A stretch of 45,496 nt of DNA from DASXVX01 sp036504075. Lineage in GTDB: Bacteria > Bacillota > Sulfobacillia > Symbiobacteriales > Symbiobacteriaceae. The stretch is from the NCBI GenBank assembly GCA_036504075.1, contig DASXVX010000042.1, positions 1 through 45,496 on the forward strand, written 5' to 3'. Shown here one piece after another: positions 38,191-45,496 of this stretch. The position numbers and the translations under genes are program-made. The number at the start of each line of letters is the position of its first letter. The stretch's first letter is position 1. The notes under the pieces were generated by a model that made no database searches, was not told where the DNA came from, and was given only the letters and a program-made list of their open reading frames with translations.

Positions 38191-39477
38191 TCAGAACACG
38201 CCTGCTGATCGGGCGATATCCTCCATCGGGATCACCAGTTTGTCGCCATCGACCGTGGCATGGACCGGAATGGGGTTGCACCCGCCCTCCATGCCGATGC
38301 TGTCCAGGCTGATGGGGGCGTTGCAGTTCTTGCAGATCAACTGGTTGCCGTCCCAGACGTAGCCGGCGGCGCCGCAGATCGGGCAGGCATCCATGGCCCC
38401 GATGGGCTTTTCGGCGCCCGGGACCACCAGGAGGCGCACCATGTGGCCTTCATGGTTGTGGCTGAACTTGTGCATAGAGTGATCGGCGATGTTGCCCATG
38501 TAGATGTGCAAGGCATGCTGGTCCACCACGGACTGCGAGTCGGCCGCCAGATTCAGCACCGGGGGGTCGAACACCGGGCGCATGGCCGTGGCGACCGTGT
38601 TCCAGCCCAACAGGACGACCACTGCCACGCTGCAGGCGATCATGGCCGCCCGCCAGGCCTTGTCCCGGGCCACCACGGCCAGCGCCTTCCGCCGTTCGGC
38701 GCCGGAGGCCGCTGCGGTGCCCTTGCTCTCGGAGCGGGCACTGAAGAGCACAAAGAAGACCGGCACGGTGACCACCAGCATGGTGATGCCGTCGACGATG
38801 GCATCACGCACCACGTACCCGAAGATGCGCATGAGCCACGCCGTCATGGGGACGAGGCCCCGTTCGGCAAACTCATGGATGCCGCTGATGACGAGTCGCA
38901 CCACCAGAACGCCCAGGACGATGCTGGTGGCCCCGAAGAACTTCCGCAGGTTGACCTGTACGACGCCCCGGGCCAGGAAGACGCCCAGCAGCACGGACAG
39001 GCTGATGCCCAGAAATCCGCCGAGCCAGGCCAAAAGGACGGAGGCGGTGGTGGCGGAGGGGTTGTCCAGGGCCGCCGCCGCCAGGAAGAGGACCATTTCG
39101 ACCCCTTCCCGGAAGACCATGAAGGCGGTCAGCAGCACCAGCCCCAGGGTCGACCCGGCACCCGCCTGCGCGAGCCTGCCTTCGATCTCCTGCTTGAGCC
39201 CCTTGCCGGAGCGCTGCATCCACCAGATCAGCGAACCGACCATCAGGGCACTTACGAAGTAGAGGGAACCCTCCAGGATTTCGTTTTCGGGATCAAAGTT
39301 GATCGACTTGAACAGATACGCGACACCAAGGCTTGCCACGACGCCGACCGCAAGCCCGTAAAAGACAAAGCGCTGCTGTTCGTTCCGGCCGGTTCGGTTC
39401 AAGAATGCCAGGATGATGCCGATGATCAGGGCCGCCTCGATCCCTTCCCGCAACGTGATAATGAGGGCCTCAGCCAT
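38191..39477 (-). CDS. FTR1-type iron permease fused to a DUF2318 Fe-S-like domain
   Basis: A 428-residue membrane protein. The first 270 residues are an FTR1 iron permease with both REGxE motifs (TLREGIEAAL near residue 10, FREGVEMVLF near 122) on membrane helices. After a further helix near 300 comes an extracytoplasmic DUF2318 domain with CPICG near 365, CKNCN near 383 and a late GGCNPIP, plus His-rich HIYMGNIADHSMHKFSHNHE. In Campylobacter jejuni, FTR1 and a DUF2318-type protein are separate genes in the P19 operon. Here they are one chain. ATG 39477 follows GGAGGCGG, and a Fur-like box precedes it. It is the first gene of a five-gene operon for inferred high-affinity iron uptake. Confidence 0.85.
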   Translation of the reverse strand: MAEALIITLREGIEAALIIGIILAFLNRTGRNEQQRFVFYGLAVGVVASLGVAYLFKSINFDPENEILEGSLYFVSALMVGSLIWWMQRSGKGLKQEIEGRLAQAGAGSTLGLVLLTAFMVFREGVEMVLFLAAAALDNPSATTASVLLAWLGGFLGISLSVLLGVFLARGVVQVNLRKFFGATSIVLGVLVVRLVISGIHEFAERGLVPMTAWLMRIFGYVVRDAIVDGITMLVVTVPVFFVLFSARSESKGTAAASGAERRKALAVVARDKAWRAAMIACSVAVVVLLGWNTVATAMRPVFDPPVLNLAADSQSVVDQHALHIYMGNIADHSMHKFSHNHEGHMVRLLVVPGAEKPIGAMDACPICGAAGYVWDGNQLICKNCNAPISLDSIGMEGGCNPIPVHATVDGDKLVIPMEDIARSAGVF

Positions 39478-39495
39478 AGTGATCCGCCTCCAAAC

Positions 39496-39508
39496 GAGAA
39501 TTATTCTC
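39496..39508. promoter_or_regulatory. Fur-like box upstream of the FTR1 operon
   Basis: GAGAATTATTCTC is a perfect palindrome 18 bases before the FTR1 start and resembles the 7-1-7 Fur box (TGATAAT-A-ATTATCA), with G/C changes at one position per arm. It lies directly upstream of the ribosome binding site, so bound repressor would block transcription under iron sufficiency. Confidence 0.6.
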
Positions 39509-39722
39509 AACGACGATGATACCCGTTCGCACATGCATTTCGCAACGCTAACGGAGCAAAATGGCACTTTCGTGCCAGATCATGTAGTCGTTGGCCTATC
39601 CTTATACCATCGGCAGTACCGATCCGCCCCCTGGCCGGTGGAACGGGAATGAGGGAATATTTTGGGCTGTTCTACACACTTTCTTCACAAACTCCGCTTA
39701 CGCTAAATCCAGAACACAATCT

Positions 39723-39741
39723 ACCCATACGGGGTATGGGT
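39723..39741. promoter_or_regulatory. CsoR-type operator upstream of copA
   Basis: ACCCATAC-GGG-GTATGGGT is a perfect 8-3-8 inverted repeat closely resembling B. subtilis CsoR sites, which contain TACCC-TACGG-GGGTA. It lies 104 bases before copA. A tiny ORF (MKKRDMDLQQLCRIRPVQKS plus two residues, 39751-39819) and a second one ending on the copA ATG lie between, without good ribosome binding sites. The rest of 39509-39844 holds nothing I recognise. Confidence 0.7.
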
Positions 39742-39844
39742 GAACCGAACATGAAGAAGCGTGACATGGATCTCCAGCAACTGTGCCGCATCAGGCCGGT
39801 GCAGAAATCAAGCGAATGACCGATCAGATCAGGGGTGAGGGACG

Positions 39845-42298
39845 ATGACGACACCGGCGAGTGCAACGACGACCGTAACGTTTGGCGTCTCAGGGATGAC
39901 GTGCGCCTCATGCGCAACCCGCATTCAGAACGGACTCAGCAAGCTTCCCGGGGTTCAGGCGGCAGTAGTCAATCTGGCCACCGAGAAGGCTACGGTGACC
40001 ACGAACCGGAACGAAACCGACATGGCGGCGCTGGCGAAAACGGTCGCGGACCTTGGTTATCATGTAGCCGAAGCGACGGTGAAGCTGGGCCTGGTCGGTA
40101 TGACCTGCGCCAACTGCGCCCAGAAGATTGAGCGCAAGCTGGGGAGCCTCCCGGGTGTTCTGTCGGCCACGGTCAATTTCGGCACCGAGACGGCCCTGGT
40201 GCGGTACGTTCCGGGCGCCGTGGACGCAGGCGCCATGAAGCAGGCCGTGGCGGACCTGGGGTACGAGGCCTTCATCAAGGAAGACGCCGGGGCCGGTGAC
40301 GCCGAAAAGGAGGCCCGGGAGCGGGAACTGAAGCACCAGTGGCGGCTGTTCCTCATCTCCGCTGTCCTGACGGTGCCGCTCCTGGTCTACATGTTCGGCG
40401 AACTGCTCCGCCTGCATCCGCCGATGCTCTTCATGAATCCGTGGTTCCAACTGGCCTTGGCCACGCCGGTTCAGTTCTACGCCGGGTGGCAGTTCTACGT
40501 GGACACGTGGCACAACCTCAAGAACCGGACGGCCAACATGTCGGTGCTGATCGCGCTGGGCACTTCGGCGGCCTATGCTTACAGCCTGGCGGTCACCCTC
40601 TGGGGCGATCGGCTTGGCCGGAGCGACGTCTACTACGAGACCGGGGCCGTCATCATTACGCTGATCATCCTGGGCAAGTATCTGGAGGCGGTGGCCAAGG
40701 GCCGGACCTCCGAGGCGATCAAGAAGCTGATGGGCCTGCAGGCCCGGACCGCCCGGGTCGTGCGGGACGGCCAGGAGCAGGACATCCCGGTCGAAGACGT
40801 GCAGGTCGGCGACCTGGTCGTCGTACGCCCCGGCGAGAAGGTGCCGGTGGACGGCATCATCCGGGCGGGGCGGTCGGCGGTCGACGAGTCGATGCTGACC
40901 GGCGAGTCCATGCCGGTGGAGAAGAAGCCGGGCGATGAGGTCATCGGCGCCACGCTGAACCGGCACGGCTCCTTTACGTTCCAGGCGACCAAGGTGGGCA
41001 AGGACACGGCGCTGGCCCAGATCATCCGGGTGGTGGAGGAGGCCCAGACCAAGAAGGCGCCGATTCAGCGCCTGGCCGATGTGGTCAGCAGCTACTTCGT
41101 GCCGGCGGTAATCCTGATCGCCGTCCTCACGTTCCTGGGCTGGTACCTGGCCACCGGCGACTTTACCCGGGCGCTGCTCTACTTTACAGCGGTACTGGTT
41201 ATCGCCTGCCCGTGCGCGCTGGGGCTGGCCACGCCGACTGCCATTATGGTGGGGACCGGGCTGGGCGCCCAGAGCGGCATCCTGATCCGCGGCGGCGAGC
41301 ACCTGGAGAAGGCCTGCAAGCTGAATACCATCGTCCTGGACAAGACGGGGACCATCACCCGGGGTGAGCCGGCCGTCACAGACGTGATGCGAACCCCGGC
41401 GGGAGCGATCCAGTGGAACCTCTCGGCGGATGAACTGCTGGCGCTGGCCGCACGGGCCGAACTGCGCTCGGAGCACCCGCTGGCCGAAGCCATTGTGCGG
41501 GAAGCCCGAGCCAGGAACTTACCACTGGCCGATCCGCAGGACTTTGAAGCCATCCCCGGCCGGGGCGTCCGGGCCGTCCTCAACGGCAACGAGGTCTGGG
41601 TGGGGACGGCCAAGCTCATGGCGGAGAACCGCATCGACGTGGAGCCTGTCCTCGCAGAGAAGGAGCGGTTGGAGTCGGAGGGCAAGACCGCCATGATCGC
41701 AGCCATTAACGGCGAGACCGTTGGCCTCATCGCTGTCGCAGATACGGTGAAGGAACACTCGCGGGAAGCCATCGCCGCCCTGCAGGCCATGCGGATCGAA
41801 GTCTGGATGATCACCGGCGACAACCGCCGGACGGCGGCAGCCATCGCCGGGCAGGTGAGCATCAGCCCGGAGCACGTGCTGGCGGAAGTCCTGCCGGAGG
41901 AAAAGGCGGCCCAGGTCAGCCGGCTGAAGGGCCAGGGCCGAATGGTGGGCATGGTCGGCGACGGCATCAACGATGCGCCGGCCCTGGCGGGAGCCGACCT
42001 GGGCTTCGCCATCGGGACCGGTACCGACGTGGCGATGGAGGCGGCCGGCATCACCCTCATGCGGGGCGACCTGCGCGGGATCGTGGCCGCCATCCGGCTC
42101 AGCCGCCAGACCATGCGCAAGATTAAGCAGAACCTTTTCTGGGCGCTGGCCTACAACGCCCTCGGCATCCCGATTGCCGCCCTGGGCTACCTGGCTCCGG
42201 CCCTGGCCGGCGCGGCGATGGCCTTCAGTTCGGTCTCGGTGGTGACCAACTCCGGCCTGCTCAAGCGGTTCCGGCCCATGGGCATCTTCGAACCCTGA
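39845..42298 (+). CDS. copA: Copper-exporting P1B-type ATPase CopA
   Basis: An 817-residue Cu(I)-exporting ATPase of normal CopA length and order: two cytoplasmic HMA metal-binding domains (GMTCASCA near residue 16, GMTCANCA near 85), eight membrane helices, actuator-domain TGES near 352, the transmembrane metal site CPC in IACPCALGLATP near 454, phosphorylation site DKTGT near 499, the nucleotide-binding HP in SEHPLAEA, and GDGINDAP near 705. The reaction is ATP-driven export of Cu(I) across the inner membrane. ATG 39845 overlaps the stop of a tiny ORF and has GTGAGGGA upstream. An operator at 39723-39741 predicts copper-induced expression. Confidence 0.93.
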   Translation: MTTPASATTTVTFGVSGMTCASCATRIQNGLSKLPGVQAAVVNLATEKATVTTNRNETDMAALAKTVADLGYHVAEATVKLGLVGMTCANCAQKIERKLGSLPGVLSATVNFGTETALVRYVPGAVDAGAMKQAVADLGYEAFIKEDAGAGDAEKEARERELKHQWRLFLISAVLTVPLLVYMFGELLRLHPPMLFMNPWFQLALATPVQFYAGWQFYVDTWHNLKNRTANMSVLIALGTSAAYAYSLAVTLWGDRLGRSDVYYETGAVIITLIILGKYLEAVAKGRTSEAIKKLMGLQARTARVVRDGQEQDIPVEDVQVGDLVVVRPGEKVPVDGIIRAGRSAVDESMLTGESMPVEKKPGDEVIGATLNRHGSFTFQATKVGKDTALAQIIRVVEEAQTKKAPIQRLADVVSSYFVPAVILIAVLTFLGWYLATGDFTRALLYFTAVLVIACPCALGLATPTAIMVGTGLGAQSGILIRGGEHLEKACKLNTIVLDKTGTITRGEPAVTDVMRTPAGAIQWNLSADELLALAARAELRSEHPLAEAIVREARARNLPLADPQDFEAIPGRGVRAVLNGNEVWVGTAKLMAENRIDVEPVLAEKERLESEGKTAMIAAINGETVGLIAVADTVKEHSREAIAALQAMRIEVWMITGDNRRTAAAIAGQVSISPEHVLAEVLPEEKAAQVSRLKGQGRMVGMVGDGINDAPALAGADLGFAIGTGTDVAMEAAGITLMRGDLRGIVAAIRLSRQTMRKIKQNLFWALAYNALGIPIAALGYLAPALAGAAMAFSSVSVVTNSGLLKRFRPMGIFEP

Positions 42299-42412
42299 CG
42301 ATTTCCCGCTATGGAGCAGGCTCTTGCCAGATTCCCCGCCGGGTGTCATCCTACAGGTGATGTGCCAAGCTCTCCTGGGGGAAATAGAAGCGACTGAGGA
42401 GGCTACGCTACC

Positions 42413-42607
42413 ATGTCGAAGGTGAAGGATCCAGTCTGCGGGATGGAGCTTGAGAGCGAGAAGGCAGCGGCGACCATGACCCACCAGGGGCAGACCTACC
42501 ATTTCTGCTCGCCCATGTGCAAGTCGAAGTTCACAATGAACCCGTCCAAGTATACCGGCGCTCCCGCTGAACCCGACCACACCGGGCACGGTCACGGGCA
42601 CGGCTAG
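42413..42607 (+). CDS. YHS-domain protein
   Basis: A 64-residue cytoplasmic protein consisting of one YHS domain (KVKDPVCGMELESEKAAATM, YHFCSPMCKSKFTMNPSKY) with the usual Cys residues, extended by a Gly/His tail (HTGHGHGHG). YHS domains often accompany heavy-metal ATPases and probably bind the metal (Cu or Zn) before transfer. It lies 114 bases downstream of copA and is followed by a terminator. Confidence 0.88.
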   Translation: MSKVKDPVCGMELESEKAAATMTHQGQTYHFCSPMCKSKFTMNPSKYTGAPAEPDHTGHGHGHG

Positions 42608-42618
42608 AGACGCGCGGA

Positions 42619-42662
42619 GGCCGCTCCGGTCCCGATCAGATCGGGCTGGAGCGGCCATTTTC
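42619..42662 (+). terminator. Terminator after the YHS gene
   Basis: GGCCGCTCC pairs with GGAGCGGCC, with an inner CCCGATC-AGATCGGG stem, followed by ATTTTCG. It separates the copA-YHS transcript from the following cupredoxin-ATPase pair. Confidence 0.8.
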
Positions 42663-42693
42663 GCTTCATCTGGAAAGCAGAGGTGTATTCGTC

Positions 42694-43083
42694 GTGACTA
42701 ACTCATGGATTCTGGCAGTTGTGCTGTTGGCCGCCTGGACTGGCCTCATCTGGTGGTTTTTCTTTGGCCCCCGGAAGACGGTGGCCGCGCAGGCCGCAGC
42801 CGGCGGCATCCAGGAGCTTGCCGTCGTCGTGCAGGGCGGCTATTCGCCTGCCCGCATTGTCGTCCAGCAGGGAATCCCGGTCCGGCTCAAGTTCCGGCGG
42901 CTGGAGAGCGCCTCCTGCTCGGAGCGTGTGGTGTTTCCCGACTTCGACATCGCCCGGCGGCTGCCCGAGGGCGAGGAGACGGTGATTGCGTTCACCCCGG
43001 AGCGGGATGGCGCCTTTACCTTCACCTGCGGCATGGGCATGTACCAGGGCACCCTGGTGGTGGAGGGAGGTGGCCGCTCGTGA
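42694..43083 (+). CDS. Membrane-anchored cupredoxin-like metal-binding protein
   Basis: A 129-residue protein: an N-terminal membrane helix (WILAVVLLAAWTGLIWWFFF) and an extracytoplasmic Cupredoxin_1 domain (GYSPARIVVQQGIPVRLKFR, CSERVVFPDFDI, FTCGMGMYQGTLVV). Cys in CSER and the Cys-Met-Met set of CGMGM are likely Cu(I) ligands; the classical type 1 His is absent, as usual in this branch. Its stop overlaps the GTG start of the following ATPase, so the two products are coupled. Probably it accepts or presents copper at the outer face for that ATPase. Confidence 0.83.
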   Translation: MTNSWILAVVLLAAWTGLIWWFFFGPRKTVAAQAAAGGIQELAVVVQGGYSPARIVVQQGIPVRLKFRRLESASCSERVVFPDFDIARRLPEGEETVIAFTPERDGAFTFTCGMGMYQGTLVVEGGGRS

Positions 43084-45296
43084 ACACAGAGACCTGCTGC
43101 ATCCCGGTCGCCGGGATGCGCTGCAACAGCTGCGCCGCCGACCTGGAGCGGGCGGCCGAGTGCCAGAAGGGCGTCGTGTCGGCCCACTGCAACCCGGCCA
43201 CCGGGCATCTCCATGTGGAGTACGTGCCGGCGGCTACCAGTCCGGATGCGATTCAAGCTTCCGTGGCTGGGGCTTCACCGTACCCCCTGGGCGAACCGGT
43301 ACCGGCCGCCGAAGGCCCGGACGCCGAACAGCGGGCCCGGCTGGCGGAAATTCGGTACTTCAAATCCCGCATGTGGTTCAGCGCAGCGCTGACCCTGCCG
43401 ATCCTGCTGGGCAGCCTGTCGGTCATGGTGGGACTCAAAGGGGGGATACCGCTCCTGAGCAACCCCTGGGTTCAGGCGGTGCTTGCCCTGCCGGTGGTCT
43501 TCTGGGGCGGGGCCTCCTTCTTTGCCGGCGCGGGGTCCACTCTCCGGAACCGGACGGCGGACATGAACACCCTGGTGGCTATCGGTACGTTTGCCGCCTA
43601 TGTATACAGCCTGGTGGCCCTCATGTTCCCATCGCTGTTCCACGGGGCGTCCGCCATGCCGGACTACTACTTCGAGGCGGCTGCCGTGGTGACGACGCTG
43701 ATTCTCGTCGGTCGTGTCCTGGAGGCGGTGGCGAAGGGCAACACCTCCGAGGCCATCCGGAAGCTGATGGGCATGCAGGCCAAGACGGCCCGGGTCATCC
43801 GCGACGGCCGGGAGCAGGAGGTGCCCGCGGATGCCATTGTGCCGGGCGACCTGGTCGTGGTCCGGCCGGGCGAAAAGGTTCCGGTCGACGGTGAGATCGT
43901 CGAGGGCAGCTCTGCCCTGGACGAGTCCATGATCACGGGCGAAAGCTTACCCGTCCAGAAGGCGGCGGGCGATCAGGTCATCGGGGCGACCATGAATAAA
44001 ACCGGCTCGTTCACGTTCCGGGCCACTCGGGTCGGCAAGGAGACCGTCCTCCAGCAGATCGTCAAGATGGTGGAGGAGGCGCAGGGCTCCAAGGCGCCGA
44101 TCCAACGGCTGGTGGACAGGGTGACCTCCTACTTTGTGCCGTCCGTACTCTGGGTGGCGGGAGCGGCCTTCATTTACTGGGCGGTGGTCGCCGGGAACCT
44201 GAACGCCGGCGTCATCAATGCGGTGGCGGTTCTGATCATTGCGTGCCCGTGCGCCCTGGGACTGGCGACGCCGACGTCGATCATGATTGGCACCGGCAAG
44301 GGCGCCGAGTCCGGCGTACTGATCAAGAGCGGCGGTGCCTTGGAGATGGCCCGCCGGCTTCAGGCGGTGGTGCTGGACAAGACCGGCACGATCACCAAAG
44401 GTGAGCCCGAGCTGACCGACGTGATTCCCGCCGAGGCCGTGGACGGGCAAGAACTGCTGCGGCTCTGCGCTGCGGTGGAGGCCGGCTCGGAGCACCCGCT
44501 GGCGCAGGCGGTTGTGACGGGGGCTCGGGACCGGGCGGTGGACGTGCCGAAGGCGGAGGACTTTACTGCCCTTCCCGGCTACGGCGTCAGCGCAACGGTG
44601 GACGGGCACGGGGTGGCCATCGGCAGCCGGAAACTCCTCCAGGAGCTGGAAGTCGATCCGGGCAACTTGGTGGCCCGAGCCGAAGCGCTGGCTGCCGAAG
44701 GGAAGACGCCCTTCTACGTGGCGGTGGACGGAACGATCGCCGGCGTGATCGCCGTGGCGGATACGCTGAAACCGTCCTCGCCAGAAGCGATCGGCCGGTT
44801 GAAGGAACTCGGCCTGGAAGTGATCATGCTGACCGGCGACAACCGGCGGACGGCGGAAGCGGTGGCTCGCCAGGTGGGCATCGACCGGGTGCTGGCGGAA
44901 GTGCTGCCGGGCGACAAGGCGGAGACGATCCGGAAAGTCCAGTCGGAAGGCAAGATCGTGGCCATGGTCGGCGACGGCATCAACGACGCCCCGGCCCTGG
45001 CGCAGGCCGACCTGGGCATCGCCATCGGCACCGGCACGGACGTGGCCATGGCGGCCGCCGACATCACCCTGATGACCGGGGACCTGCGTGGGGTGGTCAA
45101 GGCGATCTCGTTGAGCCGGGCCACCATGGGGAATGTGAAGGAGAATCTCTTCTTTGCCTATATCTATAACGGGATCGGCGTGCCGTTGGCGGCCGTCGGG
45201 CTCATGAGCCCCATCCTTGCGGGGGCGGCCATGGCCTTGAGTTCGGTCTCGGTGGTGCTTAACGCCAGTCGGCTGCGGCGGTTCCGGGCCGGCTAG
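43080..45296 (+). CDS. Second CopA-like P1B-type copper ATPase
   Basis: A 738-residue heavy-metal ATPase. A single HMA-like domain (GMRCNSCA near residue 13, in a shortened form), then membrane helices, TGES near 286, IACPCALGLATP near 388, DKTGT near 433, SEHPLAQA, and GDGINDAP near 640. The transmembrane signatures (CPC; late MSS motif in AMALSSVSVVLNASRLRR) put it with Cu(I) pumps. It is about 60% alike in its core to CopA upstream but has one HMA domain and is translated with a cupredoxin. CopA2/CtpV-like ATPases of this kind load copper into extracytoplasmic enzymes, so delivery rather than detoxification is possible. Start GTG 43080 behind GGGAGGTGG. Confidence 0.9.
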   Translation: MNTETCCIPVAGMRCNSCAADLERAAECQKGVVSAHCNPATGHLHVEYVPAATSPDAIQASVAGASPYPLGEPVPAAEGPDAEQRARLAEIRYFKSRMWFSAALTLPILLGSLSVMVGLKGGIPLLSNPWVQAVLALPVVFWGGASFFAGAGSTLRNRTADMNTLVAIGTFAAYVYSLVALMFPSLFHGASAMPDYYFEAAAVVTTLILVGRVLEAVAKGNTSEAIRKLMGMQAKTARVIRDGREQEVPADAIVPGDLVVVRPGEKVPVDGEIVEGSSALDESMITGESLPVQKAAGDQVIGATMNKTGSFTFRATRVGKETVLQQIVKMVEEAQGSKAPIQRLVDRVTSYFVPSVLWVAGAAFIYWAVVAGNLNAGVINAVAVLIIACPCALGLATPTSIMIGTGKGAESGVLIKSGGALEMARRLQAVVLDKTGTITKGEPELTDVIPAEAVDGQELLRLCAAVEAGSEHPLAQAVVTGARDRAVDVPKAEDFTALPGYGVSATVDGHGVAIGSRKLLQELEVDPGNLVARAEALAAEGKTPFYVAVDGTIAGVIAVADTLKPSSPEAIGRLKELGLEVIMLTGDNRRTAEAVARQVGIDRVLAEVLPGDKAETIRKVQSEGKIVAMVGDGINDAPALAQADLGIAIGTGTDVAMAAADITLMTGDLRGVVKAISLSRATMGNVKENLFFAYIYNGIGVPLAAVGLMSPILAGAAMALSSVSVVLNASRLRRFRAG

Positions 45297-45358
45297 CTGG
45301 GGCCGGGGTACCGGGAGCGTCGGAGGGTATCATAGCATGAAGACCCCCGCCAGGCGCA

Positions 45359-45395
45359 GGGTTGTAGCATCAGAGTGCATTGAAACCATTGAAAC
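45359..45395 (+). repeat. Solitary CRISPR-repeat-like sequence
   Basis: GTTGTAGCATCAGAGTGCATTGAAAC resembles a CRISPR direct repeat in its GTTG start and ATTGAAAC end, and a second ATTGAAAC follows at 45388. There is no second full repeat in the remaining 100 bases, so no array is shown. It may be a degenerate end repeat or chance. Confidence 0.2.
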
Positions 45396-45406
45396 GCGCG
45401 ACATTG

Positions 45407-45434
45407 AATCGGCACCCCGCTTGGGGTGCCGATT
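45407..45434. terminator. Terminator-like hairpin near the right edge
   Basis: AATCGGCACCCC, loop GCTT, GGGGTGCCGATT is a perfect 12-bp stem 110 bases after the ATPase stop, followed by CGACCTTTG. It probably ends the cupredoxin-ATPase transcript. Confidence 0.75.
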
Positions 45435-45496
45435 CGACCTTTGACCACAGGCTGTACCGTATTCGGCGTAACGTGGCCAGCATGTCCTTGGAAGTC

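Noticed and set aside
39908..41476. 522-codon minus-strand frame opposite copA
   Set aside because: It mirrors copA codon bias and shows no family motif. CopA on the other strand has every catalytic motif.

Overview
The window looks like a piece of a GC-rich (roughly 60-65%) Gram-positive chromosome, most likely a deep-branching thermophilic Bacillota of the Symbiobacterium kind. That placement is inference from several things: AGGAGG-type ribosome binding sites, GTG/TTG starts, lipoprotein signal peptides, a B. subtilis FadR-like operator, a PCYCGC-family protein, and many cupredoxin and NapH-like membrane iron-sulfur genes. No rRNA, tRNA or single-copy marker is present to confirm it.

Layout. 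(1) 1-4.0 kb: the 3' end of a group II intron, a PHP phosphoesterase, then a decayed transposon (tyrosine recombinase with an in-frame TAG, overlapping an ExeA-like AAA ATPase). (2) 4.0-8.5 kb: a TetR gene behind a double palindromic operator with a frameshifted NuoB remnant between them, a TusA/DsrE sulfur-relay pair, an SDR enzyme with a second, FadR-like TetR, and an epimerase pseudogene. (3) 8.5-13.6 kb: a dicarboxylate-sensing locus with two intact DctP-type lipoproteins flanking a DASS transporter, sensor kinase and response regulator that have all been damaged by deletions. (4) 13.6-18.3 kb: transposon relics, an operon of a YtkA-like metal-binding protein and a NapH-like Fe-S membrane protein, and gene tails (chemotaxis receptor, SHOCT, copA, an unrecognised C-terminus). 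(5) 18.4-25.5 kb: a membrane cupredoxin, an SsuABC-type ABC transporter divergent from cysteine synthase, a CsoR-family regulator with non-canonical ligands, and chimeric Rieske/PCYCGC/cytochrome c fragments. (6) 25.7-34.5 kb: a 895-residue FAD/Fe-S oxidoreductase, a triple-HTH regulator, a PAS-GGDEF-EAL protein and a second NapH-like protein. (7) 34.5-45.5 kb: an apparent iron operon (FTR1-DUF2318 fusion, two FtsX permeases, ATPase, cupredoxin lipoprotein) under a Fur-like box, then a copper-export cluster (CopA, YHS protein, cupredoxin, second CopA-like ATPase).

How the genes work together. The intact genes concentrate on copper and iron handling at the cell surface and on sulfur (sulfonate-type uptake, cysteine synthesis, TusA/DsrE relay, thiol-based regulator). 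The most novel-looking intact system is the FTR1-DUF2318/FtsX/cupredoxin operon. It resembles the Campylobacter P19 / E. coli FetMP iron systems, but a cupredoxin lipoprotein sits where P19 would be expected. The other striking property is the density of decay: at least fifteen genes are truncated, fused by deletion, frameshifted in homopolymers or interrupted by a stop, while their neighbours are intact.
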